Assembly (NCBI GenBank): GCA_964511065.1
Contig: CAZEEG010000020.1
Location: forward strand, 1 to 60,750
DNA: 60,750 nucleotides
Direction: 5' to 3'
From: CALBRZ01 sp964511065
GTDB lineage: Bacteria; Planctomycetota; Planctomycetia; Pirellulales; S012-138
Position numbers and translations under genes: made by a program
Shown here: in pieces, positions 8,433-16,797 of the stretch
Layout of the letters: every line of letters begins with the position of its first letter
Position numbering within the stretch: position 1 is the stretch's first letter
Notes under the pieces: generated by a model
Database searches by the model: none
The model's input: only the letters and a program-made list of their open reading frames with translations
What the model was told of the DNA's origin: nothing

Positions 8433-8857
8433 GCCTCGGCACACTCCTGACCTTTGTTGCCCTTGTTACCGCCGGCACGATGAATCGCCTGTTCCAGCGA
8501 GTTACACGTCAGCACGCCAAAGAGGACCGGAACGCCAGTGGCAAGGCCAATCTGGGTAAAGGCCATGCTCACCGCCCGATTAATGTGCTGGTCGTGGGTG
8601 GTATCGCCGCGAATCACCGCTCCCAAGCAAAGCACCGCCGCATAGCGGCCCGATTGGGCAAGCCGCTGGGCCACCAGCGGCAACTCAAATGCGCCGGGAA
8701 CCCAGGCCACGTCGATGGCGTCTGAACGCACGCCGCCCGCTTCCAGCGTGCTCACCGCACCATCCAACAGCTTGCCCGTGATGTGCCGGTTATACTCTGA
8801 AACCGCAATGGCAAACCGGCTTTCGGTCACGGGCGCAGGTTGAAAAACTCGGGGCAT
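8357..8857 (-). CDS. ribH: 6,7-dimethyl-8-ribityllumazine synthase
   Basis: The 166-residue protein condenses 5-amino-6-ribitylamino-uracil with 3,4-dihydroxybutanone phosphate in riboflavin synthesis. The family landmarks are in order: FAIAVSEYNRHIT near the N-terminus, VPGAFELPLVAQRL, VLCLGAVIRGDTTHDQHI (with the catalytic-region His) and PVLFGVLTCNSLEQA. The C-terminal tail past the usual end (LLPALDQEPPSAPAAGTH) is encoded within the 101-bp duplication. No other rib gene is nearby. The mRNA leader just before ATG reads CCCCCCTGCCCTGG, a C-rich tract seen before other genes here. Confidence 0.93.
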   Translation of the reverse strand: MPRVFQPAPVTESRFAIAVSEYNRHITGKLLDGAVSTLEAGGVRSDAIDVAWVPGAFELPLVAQRLAQSGRYAAVLCLGAVIRGDTTHDQHINRAVSMAFTQIGLATGVPVLFGVLTCNSLEQAIHRAGGNKGNKGQECAEAALKLAALLPALDQEPPSAPAAGTH

Positions 8858-9121
8858 ATGACAACGGCACCAGGGCAGGGGGGGACGGCTCGCCGGGTGC
8901 CTCGCGCTTTGAGGGCACGCTTACGCAGCAAGTCCGACCAACCTATGGTGATGGATTCCACGCGGCAGATCAATCGGGCGGACAAAACTGCCGGCCGAGG
9001 GTGTGGGCAGGGGGGCGCACCACTGCTCAACCGCACTGCCTCGGGGGAGACGTGCGAACGATCGAGACGGGCCAATCCGCCACGGGCCGCGCGAATCAGG
9101 CACGCCACGGCGCTTGCCCGA

Positions 9122-10054
9122 TCACATCACGTGCCCCTTGGTGACAAGCATGAACACGTCCTCAAGCGTGGGGTCCTTCTCCGCGAACGACCGCATCTTG
9201 ACGCCTTCCCGGGACAGTTGATCGAGCAACTCAGCCACGCCGGCATCGTCAGTCTGCAGTTCCGCCACCGCTCGATGGTCGCGGACTTCGAGATTGCGCA
9301 GGTGTTCGCAACTGCGGAGGATAGACAGCCCTCGGTCCATGTTCTCCACAAACCGAATTTCAACGACCCGGTTCTTGCTGATCTGCCGGTAGACGTCCTG
9401 CATCGGGCCGTGCATCAGCAGTTGGCCCCGCTCGATGATCCCGATGGAACTGCAGCAATCGGCCAGTTCGGAAAGAATGTGGCTGGAGATGATGATCGTT
9501 TTGCCCATCCGCTGAAGTTCCTTCAGCAGGGCCTTCACTTCGAGCCTCGCCCGAGGGTCGAGGCCGCTGGCAGGCTCGTCCAGGATCAGCACGGGCGGAT
9601 CGTGAACCAGGGTCTTGGCCAGGCACAACCGCTGCTTCATCCCTCGCGAGAGACCATTGACGAAATCGTCGCGCTTGTGGGTCAAGTCGAGGAGTTCCAG
9701 CACTTCGCCGATGACCTGTTTGCGCCGCTTCTTGGGGACTTCGTATGCAACCGCAAAGAAGTCGAGAAATTCCCAAACTCGCATCCCGTCGTATACGCCA
9801 AAGGCATCGGGCATGTAGCCCAGGCTGCGGCGCACATGGAGCGGGTCGCGGGTCACGCTGTAGCCGTTGACAGTGCCCTCGCCGGAAGTTGCCCTTAAGA
9901 GCGTGGCCAGGAAACGGATCGTGGTGCTCTTGCCGGCACCATTGGGGCCGATGAATCCAAAGACCTCGCCCGCATTGATGTGAAGATTCAGGTTCTGGAC
10001 GGCAACCAACTCGCCGTAGACCTTGGTGAAGTTCGTCAGGGTAATCATGCGCAC
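9122..10054 (-). CDS. ABC transporter ATP-binding protein
   Basis: A 310-residue ABC ATPase with Walker A GPNGAGKS (36-43), signature LSRGMKQ (135-141), Walker B VLILDEP (155-161) and switch His in SSHILSE. The last 90 residues form an extra domain, as in ABC-2 type exporters (NatA/CcmA/GldA-like). Start ATG 10054, with ATG 10048 (MITLTNF) also possible. The next gene upstream on the same strand, 100 bp away, encodes an 879-residue membrane protein that may be its partner. No ABC-2 permease is present between 9 and 13 kb, so the channel-forming subunit must be elsewhere or be that partner. Confidence 0.9.
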   Translation of the reverse strand: MRMITLTNFTKVYGELVAVQNLNLHINAGEVFGFIGPNGAGKSTTIRFLATLLRATSGEGTVNGYSVTRDPLHVRRSLGYMPDAFGVYDGMRVWEFLDFFAVAYEVPKKRRKQVIGEVLELLDLTHKRDDFVNGLSRGMKQRLCLAKTLVHDPPVLILDEPASGLDPRARLEVKALLKELQRMGKTIIISSHILSELADCCSSIGIIERGQLLMHGPMQDVYRQISKNRVVEIRFVENMDRGLSILRSCEHLRNLEVRDHRAVAELQTDDAGVAELLDQLSREGVKMRSFAEKDPTLEDVFMLVTKGHVM

Positions 10055-10154
10055 CAGGCGGCAAGTGATAGCTCAAGGAATATCAAAATGTACGGGCTGT
10101 CGTTGTTACCCGGCGATTGGGGCCGCATAGGCTCTCCACGACCACGTTGAACCC

Positions 10155-12794
10155 TTACGGCCCGGAGGCATCCGCCGGAAGGCTGCCCCGCAACACGGCC
10201 TCGCGCAGGCGAGGGTCCACCTCGTCGGGTACCGGGGGCGCTGGCAGTTCGTACTGCAGGTTGACCACGACCAGGGCCAATTGCTGATTCTGCGATGCGG
10301 CTGGCTCAATCCGCAAGCCGGGGAGCGGTTCTTCGCTGAACCCCAGCAGCCGCAAACTACCGATCAGGTTGGGATCCTTTGATTTCGGAGCCGCAAACCG
10401 CCGCCAGAGTGCCGCGGGCACGGCGTTCTCGCCCGAGAGTGCGGCGGTTGCCGGGCCGGGTGGGACTCCTGTATCCATCGCTTCGACGGGGATTTCGAAG
10501 GGGTTTTCTGGTTCATTGATACCATTTTCAGTTTCGGGCGCAGCACCGCTGTGGCGTGCTTCGTCCGCCGGCACAGCAAACTCCGGATGATCTTCAATAA
10601 ACGCAGCCAGATCGGCATAGCGAAAATCCACTGGCACCGCGGCACTACCGGCTGGCACATCCCCCAACCACGCGATGCGCCCTTGGCCATCGATCACAGC
10701 GGCATCGCGCAGCGAAAGGGTCGAATTGTTGCGCACGGTCAGCTTGCCATCGTCGGTGGTGGCAGCTTCGATCCCGCCTCCCACGTCCAGCGTATGCTCG
10801 CAGTGCAACATGCCCAAGGCGTTGGAGCGGACTTCAAAACCGTCGAGCGTTACTCCGGTGGCGTCGCTGCGGTAGTAAACCGTGGAAGTATCCAGCCGCG
10901 GCTGGCGTGCCAACTCGTCGAGCGTGAACAGCGGAAACGGTTGCACCAGCGCTCCCGGATCGTCGAACGCCAGGTCGTACGAGGTGGCCAGCGATGTGTA
11001 CAACGCCGTGTATCGGGTAACGTGCGCGCGCGGATACCCGCCCTGCAGCTCGACCACGGCCACGTCGGTTCGCGCCCGGGCGAAGCCGATATCAAGCTGC
11101 GCCTCGCGGACCACCACCAGCGCGAACACCAGCGTGATGACCGGTGCGGCAATCCAACACCATTCCACGCGGCCCAACAGCCGGAACACCAGCCAATTGC
11201 CGGGCACCAGCACCAGCAGATACACCCCCAGCAGCCGGGCAATGAAGCCGGCTTCGGGAATGTAAATGCCCGCGGCCTCGCGCAAGGTATGCCGGGCATC
11301 GCTGGCAACTCCTCCAAAGCTGGACCAGCCGGCCACGCCGCTATCGTGGGACCCGGCATTGCTCCGTACGATGGTGGTGGCCAATGGTGCCAGGGCAGAA
11401 TCGTTCGCTTCGCTGGCCGCCAACGGCGCCGGCACCCGATCCAGATCGCGGGTCAGAATCCGCAGGCGGCTGTTGACCTCAGCATGGCTAAGTCCGCCGC
11501 TGCGCACCATCAAACGTACGGCTTCCTCCGGTGCGAACTCCAAGGCTTCGGGGTCGGCCAACAACGTGCGCGGCGGCAGTCCCAGCAGGCAAGCATGAAA
11601 GAAACCGTCGAAGCTGCGCCAGGCATCCACCGACAATTCCCGCTGCGTCAGCCGAAAAGCCGAAAGCACCACGCGCCCTCGCCCCACGCGGCGTTCCACC
11701 ACCAGTGGCAGACCGTTGTCCGCCTGGGCCACCACACGCACCTGTTCGCCATCGGCCGGTTTCAGACGTTTGCCGGGCCAAGGCCGCGTCAGATTCAGAG
11801 GCTTCCCCCAGCGGGTCCAGTGCAGATTGAATGTTTCCAGGTCGCCGGGGCCAAACTCCACATCGGCCGTGGCGACTGCTGGCAGATAAGGTGCCAGGAA
11901 GCTGCCTTGCAACACATCGAGCGATTCGGGCCCGCTCACGATCAACTGCCCACCCCAGTGCAACCAGTCCACCAACGCCTGCTGTTGATCGAGCGAAAGA
12001 GCCGAAGGTTCCACGCCATCCCAAATGGTGCATGCAATGCTGGTCCACGTAAGCCAGTGCGACGGCAGCGCAACGCGGTGATCCATCTGCGGGATGACCA
12101 CGCGGTAATTCATCTCGGGTGTGCCGAAACTCTCAATCGGCGGACGCACGCTGTACATCTTGGAGGTGTCGAGGAACCGATACCGTTCGCCCTCGGGACA
12201 GAGCACCACCATATGAAACTGCCGGGCGGGCATGCGTGCCGCCGAACCGTCCAACCGGGCCAGCTCGCGATCGCTATCCTGCGACAACAGCCGCACAGAT
12301 ATGGGGGTCGTAAGACTTCCCGGTGGTACAAACAGCACCAGTTCCAGGTCTTTTGGCTGGCCCTTGGCCAATACGGCCGGCCGCGACGTACCCAACTGGT
12401 AACGCGTGCCTTCCAATGGAAACGGCATGGTGATCAGCCGCCCGCCAAAGTCGTCCTGGTTGGCGATTGCCTGGATGGAAGCACTGGTCCAATGGCCCGG
12501 TTTGACCAGTGCGACCGCCGTGGATTCGCCGCTGTCCGGTTGCACCCGCAGCGGCTGCAATTCGAAGGGAGCCTTTTGCCGGGCCTTGTCGCGCCTCGCC
12601 CGCTGCTCCTCCACCTGCTTCTCCAGGTCCGTGCGCTCGTCGCGCGAGCACCCGCCGCAGCCTGGCAGCGCGGCAGCCGCCACTGCCGCCAGCGCGATCC
12701 AGAGCACCAGCACGCGGGAGCGGCGATGCTCCAAGCGCCGCTCCGCTGGGCGTGAAGGAGACGGTGAATCCAATGGCATGCAACACCCCGGCAA
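10155..12794 (-). CDS. large membrane-anchored protein, probable partner of the ABC ATPase
   Basis: I do not recognise a named family. The 879-residue product begins with a hydrophobic segment ending in a cysteine-rich CGGCSRDE (residues 45-52), a possible signal or lipoprotein region. A charged helix (about 53-72) follows, then a long extracytoplasmic part. Within it, residues about 270-300 (ALVDWLHWGGQLIVSGPE) resemble a glutamine-amidotransferase-like fold. Two adjacent membrane helices near 510-555 (YLLVLVPGNWLVFRLLG and the following WIAAPVITLVFALVVV) precede a C-terminal soluble domain. Proteins of this plan (large soluble part plus a helix pair) commonly accompany gliding/ABC-2-type ATPases in planctomycetes; that link is from memory and context. 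Confidence 0.7.
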   Translation of the reverse strand: MPGCCMPLDSPSPSRPAERRLEHRRSRVLVLWIALAAVAAAALPGCGGCSRDERTDLEKQVEEQRARRDKARQKAPFELQPLRVQPDSGESTAVALVKPGHWTSASIQAIANQDDFGGRLITMPFPLEGTRYQLGTSRPAVLAKGQPKDLELVLFVPPGSLTTPISVRLLSQDSDRELARLDGSAARMPARQFHMVVLCPEGERYRFLDTSKMYSVRPPIESFGTPEMNYRVVIPQMDHRVALPSHWLTWTSIACTIWDGVEPSALSLDQQQALVDWLHWGGQLIVSGPESLDVLQGSFLAPYLPAVATADVEFGPGDLETFNLHWTRWGKPLNLTRPWPGKRLKPADGEQVRVVAQADNGLPLVVERRVGRGRVVLSAFRLTQRELSVDAWRSFDGFFHACLLGLPPRTLLADPEALEFAPEEAVRLMVRSGGLSHAEVNSRLRILTRDLDRVPAPLAASEANDSALAPLATTIVRSNAGSHDSGVAGWSSFGGVASDARHTLREAAGIYIPEAGFIARLLGVYLLVLVPGNWLVFRLLGRVEWCWIAAPVITLVFALVVVREAQLDIGFARARTDVAVVELQGGYPRAHVTRYTALYTSLATSYDLAFDDPGALVQPFPLFTLDELARQPRLDTSTVYYRSDATGVTLDGFEVRSNALGMLHCEHTLDVGGGIEAATTDDGKLTVRNNSTLSLRDAAVIDGQGRIAWLGDVPAGSAAVPVDFRYADLAAFIEDHPEFAVPADEARHSGAAPETENGINEPENPFEIPVEAMDTGVPPGPATAALSGENAVPAALWRRFAAPKSKDPNLIGSLRLLGFSEEPLPGLRIEPAASQNQQLALVVVNLQYELPAPPVPDEVDPRLREAVLRGSLPADASGP

Positions 12795-13065
12795 AATGGG
12801 TTGTGGGGCGGGGCCGCCATGGAACCAATGACAGCTTCAACGGGAGCCGTCTTGGCAATGTCGCACACGGCCCGCCGGCTTTTGCGGCAGGCGCGGGCGC
12901 GCCCCCACCCTCACGATTTGAGTGTACGGCGGGAGCGAAGCGGCGAAAAGACGCGAGTGCCTGGGTGGACAGCCCATACCGCCCCCCAGGCTACCGCGAT
13001 TCCCTACAATCTGGGCGCCCAGGCGCTACATTGCCGAAAACCGGTGTGCCTGCCCGCTTGTGCGG

Positions 13066-13950
13066 CTATTCGCAGCAGGGGCAGACTTGCGGCACGTAAA
13101 CCACGAGCGTGGCCGAGTACGAAGTCTGGTCGTATCCCTCGCCTCGCTGCTCCGGCTCGCGGTGATGCACGACGACCAGCACATAGTTGCCCTCTTTGGG
13201 CATGAACTCGGCGCGGCCTTCATTGTCGGTCGTGCGCTCGTAATCCGGGTCAAAATCCTCGGCCAGCACCGCGCCGCGAGGGATAAACGAAACCCGGGCC
13301 CCCACCAGCGGCTTACCCTGGTACAGCACCTGCACGGCGATTGGTTCGCCCGGCCCGGCACCCAGCACCGGATGCTGCGTCGGCACGATCTCTAGCGGAT
13401 GCCCCAGCGGCCTGGCAAACCAGGCCTGCTGATCGTCAGCGGCCTGGCTGCGCTTGATCCCGTCGAGCGAATGGCTGGCAACGAAGAAGGTCTTGCCGCT
13501 CTTGATCGCCCGCGTGGTGCGATGCAGCGTATCGAGCGAATGAGCGACCATGTGCAATCCCTGCTGGCCGGGCACAAACCGTGCCGACCAGTAGCCCTCC
13601 TTCGGCGCATAGCCCGTATCAATCACCTCGGGCTTCAGATCATAGGACTTGCCGCCGGGCGCGACCACGGCCAGCGTACACGGGTCGAGGGTGATCTTGC
13701 TGGCCAGCTTGAAATCGCGGTGCCCGTTGCCGTGATTGCCGAGCATCAGGTCGACGTGAACCACGTCGCCCACCCGCACCACGTTGGTGTTGGTCTGCAC
13801 CCAGGTATCATGGGCCGATACCACTTGAACCAGGGCGCCGGCCACCAGCCATACCGCAGCCAGGGCCGCTACTGCGCGCCAACTGTGGCGGTGAGCGCGA
13901 AGTGGCATCGACCGCTCGCAAATCATCATCAAAGTACGCATGACAACCAT
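13066..13950 (-). CDS. DUF4198 domain protein (exported, metal-uptake associated family)
   Basis: The 294-residue protein has an N-terminal signal segment ending VVSAHDTW. The DUF4198 pattern follows: an AHDTWVQ N-terminus of the mature form, GYWSARFVPGQQGLHMV, then PLVGARVSFIPRG and a Gly/Asn-rich strand (EGRAEFMPKEGNYVLVVVHH) before a CPCC tail. DUF4198 proteins are periplasmic and often lie near nickel or cobalt uptake genes; the mature His1 may bind metal. AAGGAG at 13953-13958 lies 2 bp before ATG 13950 and 11 bp before ATG 13941, so the latter may be used. The CPCCE terminus is unusual and could also bind metal. Confidence 0.8.
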   Translation of the reverse strand: MVVMRTLMMICERSMPLRAHRHSWRAVAALAAVWLVAGALVQVVSAHDTWVQTNTNVVRVGDVVHVDLMLGNHGNGHRDFKLASKITLDPCTLAVVAPGGKSYDLKPEVIDTGYAPKEGYWSARFVPGQQGLHMVAHSLDTLHRTTRAIKSGKTFFVASHSLDGIKRSQAADDQQAWFARPLGHPLEIVPTQHPVLGAGPGEPIAVQVLYQGKPLVGARVSFIPRGAVLAEDFDPDYERTTDNEGRAEFMPKEGNYVLVVVHHREPEQRGEGYDQTSYSATLVVYVPQVCPCCE

Positions 13951-14040
13951 ATCTCCTTATTGAACATATTGACCTATTGACACTTCAATTCATCTGGCAA
14001 TCTGTCAGTACCGCTTAACACCTGTGAACGGCGACGAGTT

Positions 14041-15069
14041 TCATAGCCCTCCCGTCGGTTCGCCGCCATTGCGCGAGAAGGCGCCTCGCCACGCTCTCAG
14101 ATCAACGCCATCGCCAACCAGGACGACGCGGTCATCCAGGAACAGGACATTGACGCCGCCGGGATGATTGCTCCGCGCGCCCAGCCAGCCTCGACCATTG
14201 CCCGAGACATCGACGATGGGACTGTTAGGCGGCTGCCAGGCAGTGACCGTGGTCAGGTGCTCGCGCCCCCACAACCACGACATGCCGCGGTCGCCCGAAT
14301 ATATTGTGGAACTGCAACTCGTCACCAGTTCTTGAAGATCGGGATCGGTGATCGCGGGCGGGCCGCCGGGCCCCAGCCCTGGATTGGCGGGACGAAGACA
14401 CGAGCTGAGGTTCGCGTACACCAGGCGAGGATCGGCCTCGGCGGCCGTTGCCACCTGGGCATCCACACCGCGCAGCGATTCGGTCATGGCCACTGTATAG
14501 GCGGTGCCATCCGACACGGCACCAAACCCGATCCGCGAGTCGTAAAAGAACAATCCATCGGTTGGAGCCGATGCATCATAATTGAGCCCGGTACCGCTAC
14601 CCAGATTCACCATGTAGTTCAACCCGGCCCAATGCTCAGCGGGGCGGCCCGCTACCTGGCGAACGGTCACAGAAGCAGGTCCATCGCTCGGACACAGAAA
14701 CAGCGGCACCTCGGTCGCTGCCACGGTGGCCTGGGCCGGGTTCAGATATTGACTGCCGCCAGAACCCAGCATGAGTGGCTGATCGAAATGAATCAGATTC
14801 TGAAGATTCTCCTGTTCAACATATGGTAAGAGTCGGGCTTGAATCGAAAAGCTCCACTGGCTGCTCGTTCCCAAGCCCGGGAACATGCCATGCCGGCCCT
14901 CATAGTGATGCAGGGCCAACCCCAGTTGGCGGAGATTGCTGGCACATTGAACTCGCCGTGCCGACTCCCGAGCCGATTGCACGGCCGGCAGCAGCAGCGA
15001 AATCAAGATGCCGATGATGGCAACTACCACCAGCAATTCCACCAGCGTGAAGGCGCGTCTCGTGGTCAT
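14041..15069 (-). CDS. DUF1559 protein with prepilin-type N-terminal leader
   Basis: A 342-residue pseudopilin-like protein. MTTRRAFTLVELLVVVAI is a type III (prepilin) cleavage leader, followed by a long hydrophobic helix and a CASNLRQLGLALHHYE segment typical of DUF1559. The C-terminus keeps the family motif NVLFLDDRVVLVGDG. DUF1559 proteins are hugely expanded in planctomycetes and probably build or decorate surface fibres; their role is unproven. A strong GGAAGGA site lies 8 bp before ATG. It lies between DUF4198 (90 bp downstream) and the Cys-rich gene (485 bp upstream), all on the minus strand. Confidence 0.93.
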   Translation of the reverse strand: MTTRRAFTLVELLVVVAIIGILISLLLPAVQSARESARRVQCASNLRQLGLALHHYEGRHGMFPGLGTSSQWSFSIQARLLPYVEQENLQNLIHFDQPLMLGSGGSQYLNPAQATVAATEVPLFLCPSDGPASVTVRQVAGRPAEHWAGLNYMVNLGSGTGLNYDASAPTDGLFFYDSRIGFGAVSDGTAYTVAMTESLRGVDAQVATAAEADPRLVYANLSSCLRPANPGLGPGGPPAITDPDLQELVTSCSSTIYSGDRGMSWLWGREHLTTVTAWQPPNSPIVDVSGNGRGWLGARSNHPGGVNVLFLDDRVVLVGDGVDLRAWRGAFSRNGGEPTGGL

Positions 15070-15554
15070 TGCGGCGATCCTTCCGTCCTCAACCGGACGG
15101 CTTCTATAAGCAAAACGTCACTTGCACACGGTGACAGGCGAGCCACCAGCCAAAGGGTGGTTGCTTGCCATCACCCGCCGTGAACGCAGATCAGGCTTTA
15201 GCCACACATCTGTTTGAACCTGGGTTTGCGCGCGCTGCCCCCGCGAGCGTGCCAAGGGCGTTGGCCGTGCCGATGGCGCGCTGGGGCCCTGTTAGCGTTG
15301 CGGGGGGCGCATGTCCGTGCCCGGTGGGCAGGACATATCCCTCCAGGGCGATGAGCTCCTGCACGACTGGCGCAGCTCCAAGAGCGCCGCGTACAATGTG
15401 CATCCTCATGCGCATCCAACGGCGCATCCTTCGCAACACCAGGCGCGCCGCGCACGCATCATCTGTTGCCGGACGATGAATCCCTCCGGCCTACAGACGG
15501 GGTAGACTCATGCGCCCGACTTGCGCGCGGATTGAGGTTCCCTGAAGCAATGGA
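15070..15554. other. gene-free spacer upstream of the DUF1559 gene
   Basis: No gene is supported. A small inverted repeat CCACC-N7-GGTGG lies about 70-90 bp upstream of the DUF1559 start and would fall in its leader. I see nothing else of note. Confidence 0.4.
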
Positions 15555-16235
15555 TCAGCCAGGGGGCGTGGCCGGAATATGGGCGAGCGTCGAAAGAAGC
15601 GGACCGGATGCGGTCAATCGGCCGCAGAAAGGTAGGGAAACCTGGTACTCCAGAACCGGGGGCGGTGGAGCGATGACGTCGATGATCGCCATCCATGCTG
15701 AACCCAACCCTTGGCACTGAAGGACATTGAACCCCGGCGCCCATTCCACGCCACCGCGCTGACGCGGAGCATGGTGGCCCTGCGAGGCCTGGGCAGTAGA
15801 ACAGCACTGATTTGCGACAGGCGGCGCCCCGGCATCGGCCTCGGCCAAACGATCCTCGCAAACGTCCGCTAACTCGGTCGAACAGCAGTTCCGGCGGTGC
15901 GAACGATCCGAGAGTGCAGGCTCGCGGGTCGTGGTTTGGCTCGCGCTACAGCAATCGCCCGCAGGTACAGCCTCGGCCACAAAGTCAGGAGGTGTCACAC
16001 CATGCCGGTGAGCCCACGCCAGCTTTTCCTCCACCGAGTAGCAGCAGCACGATCTCCAGCACTGATCGGCCGAACGGCAGCCACAACCGTGGAACTGGCA
16101 GGGAAACGGTCCGGCTGCCAAGGTTTCAGGCACCGGTAGCCCAAACGCGGCCGCAAAATACACCACCAGCGACAACCAGCCGACGGTGCGGCGACGGTGC
16201 GGCGAAGGCGTAATGGTGAACGGCCGAGCGAACAC
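15555..16235 (-). CDS. Cys-rich secreted protein of a planctomycete-type family
   Basis: GTG 16235 gives an Arg-containing n-region, a hydrophobic core (LSLVVYFAAAFGLPV) and an AxA-like cleavage site (ETLAAG). ATG 16316 is the alternative. The mature start is very Cys-rich: PFPCQFHGCGCRSADQCWRSCCCYS, read as two segments, followed by EEKLAWAHRHGVTPPDFV. More cysteines follow in CCSASQ, RRNCCSTELADVCED and NQCCSTAQ. I recall similar 'CGC..QCW.SCCC...KLAWA...GVTPP' proteins in other planctomycetes, often near heavy-metal efflux genes; no function is established. It may bind or sense metal outside the cell. Its neighbour DUF4198 also belongs to a metal-associated family. Confidence 0.65.
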   Translation of the reverse strand: MFARPFTITPSPHRRRTVGWLSLVVYFAAAFGLPVPETLAAGPFPCQFHGCGCRSADQCWRSCCCYSVEEKLAWAHRHGVTPPDFVAEAVPAGDCCSASQTTTREPALSDRSHRRNCCSTELADVCEDRLAEADAGAPPVANQCCSTAQASQGHHAPRQRGGVEWAPGFNVLQCQGLGSAWMAIIDVIAPPPPVLEYQVSLPFCGRLTASGPLLSTLAHIPATPPG

Positions 16236-16797
16236 GGGCGATATCCCACGGTGGGACCGCCTTCCGGGGGCGGCACAACAGGCGTGAACCGTTTTGGGGA
16301 GGGAGGATAACCCCATCGTTCTGCGCAGCACAAAACCGATGGAGTTGATTGGATTATGGCTCCGGGCTGATTCGGTTGCAATGATTTTGCGGCTGGAGTG
16401 GCATGAGACCCGCCAGCCGAGAGCACGATTCGCATGGCAATGTCGGCCTAATAGACTGCGTGAGGCACCCAAGCCGGGTGAGCGAATGATCGGAGCCGCT
16501 GTTCTCCTCATTCTTCAGGCGACTTGGCCGCTGATCGGCCGGCAGCAGTCGGGGGCCCTGATCGTGTTGCGGGTGCGGTTAGGACAGGGCTGAAATTGCC
16601 TTGACTTGAGGTTCGACATAGATAGGCTCAAAGAGACCCTTCCTTTGCGGGGCGGGCACCTCCGTTCGTTCTTTCGCACATCGCCATGCTAATCGGTCGT
16701 CGGTCGCCGTGCGTTGTCGCCAGATACTGCGATACGTGCAAACCGAAGCAACCTTCGGCAGCGAGCCGACGGATGAGCTTGTCATCCAGGGCATACC
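16236..16797. other. divergent intergenic region
   Basis: A 562-bp spacer between the Cys-rich gene (minus) and the zinc-ribbon/WD40-like gene (plus). It holds the possible promoter listed at 16601-16628 and no supported gene. Confidence 0.4.
16601..16628 (+). promoter_or_regulatory. candidate sigma70-type promoter
   Basis: TTGACT at 16601-16606 and TAGGCT at 16623-16628 are separated by 16 bp. The -35 is good, the -10 weak. It would drive the gene starting at 16798 with a leader of about 160 nt. Confidence 0.3.

Noticed and set aside
10551..12755. 734-codon plus-strand open frame opposite the 879-aa protein
   Set aside because: It is a GC-rich antisense frame with His/Gln/Arg-rich composition and no motifs. 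The minus-strand product has signal, helices and ordered domains.
16440..16465. CCTAATAGACTG resembling CCCAATAGACTG at about 7969
   Set aside because: The match is about 11 bp with no extension on either side, which is within chance for a 60-kb window.
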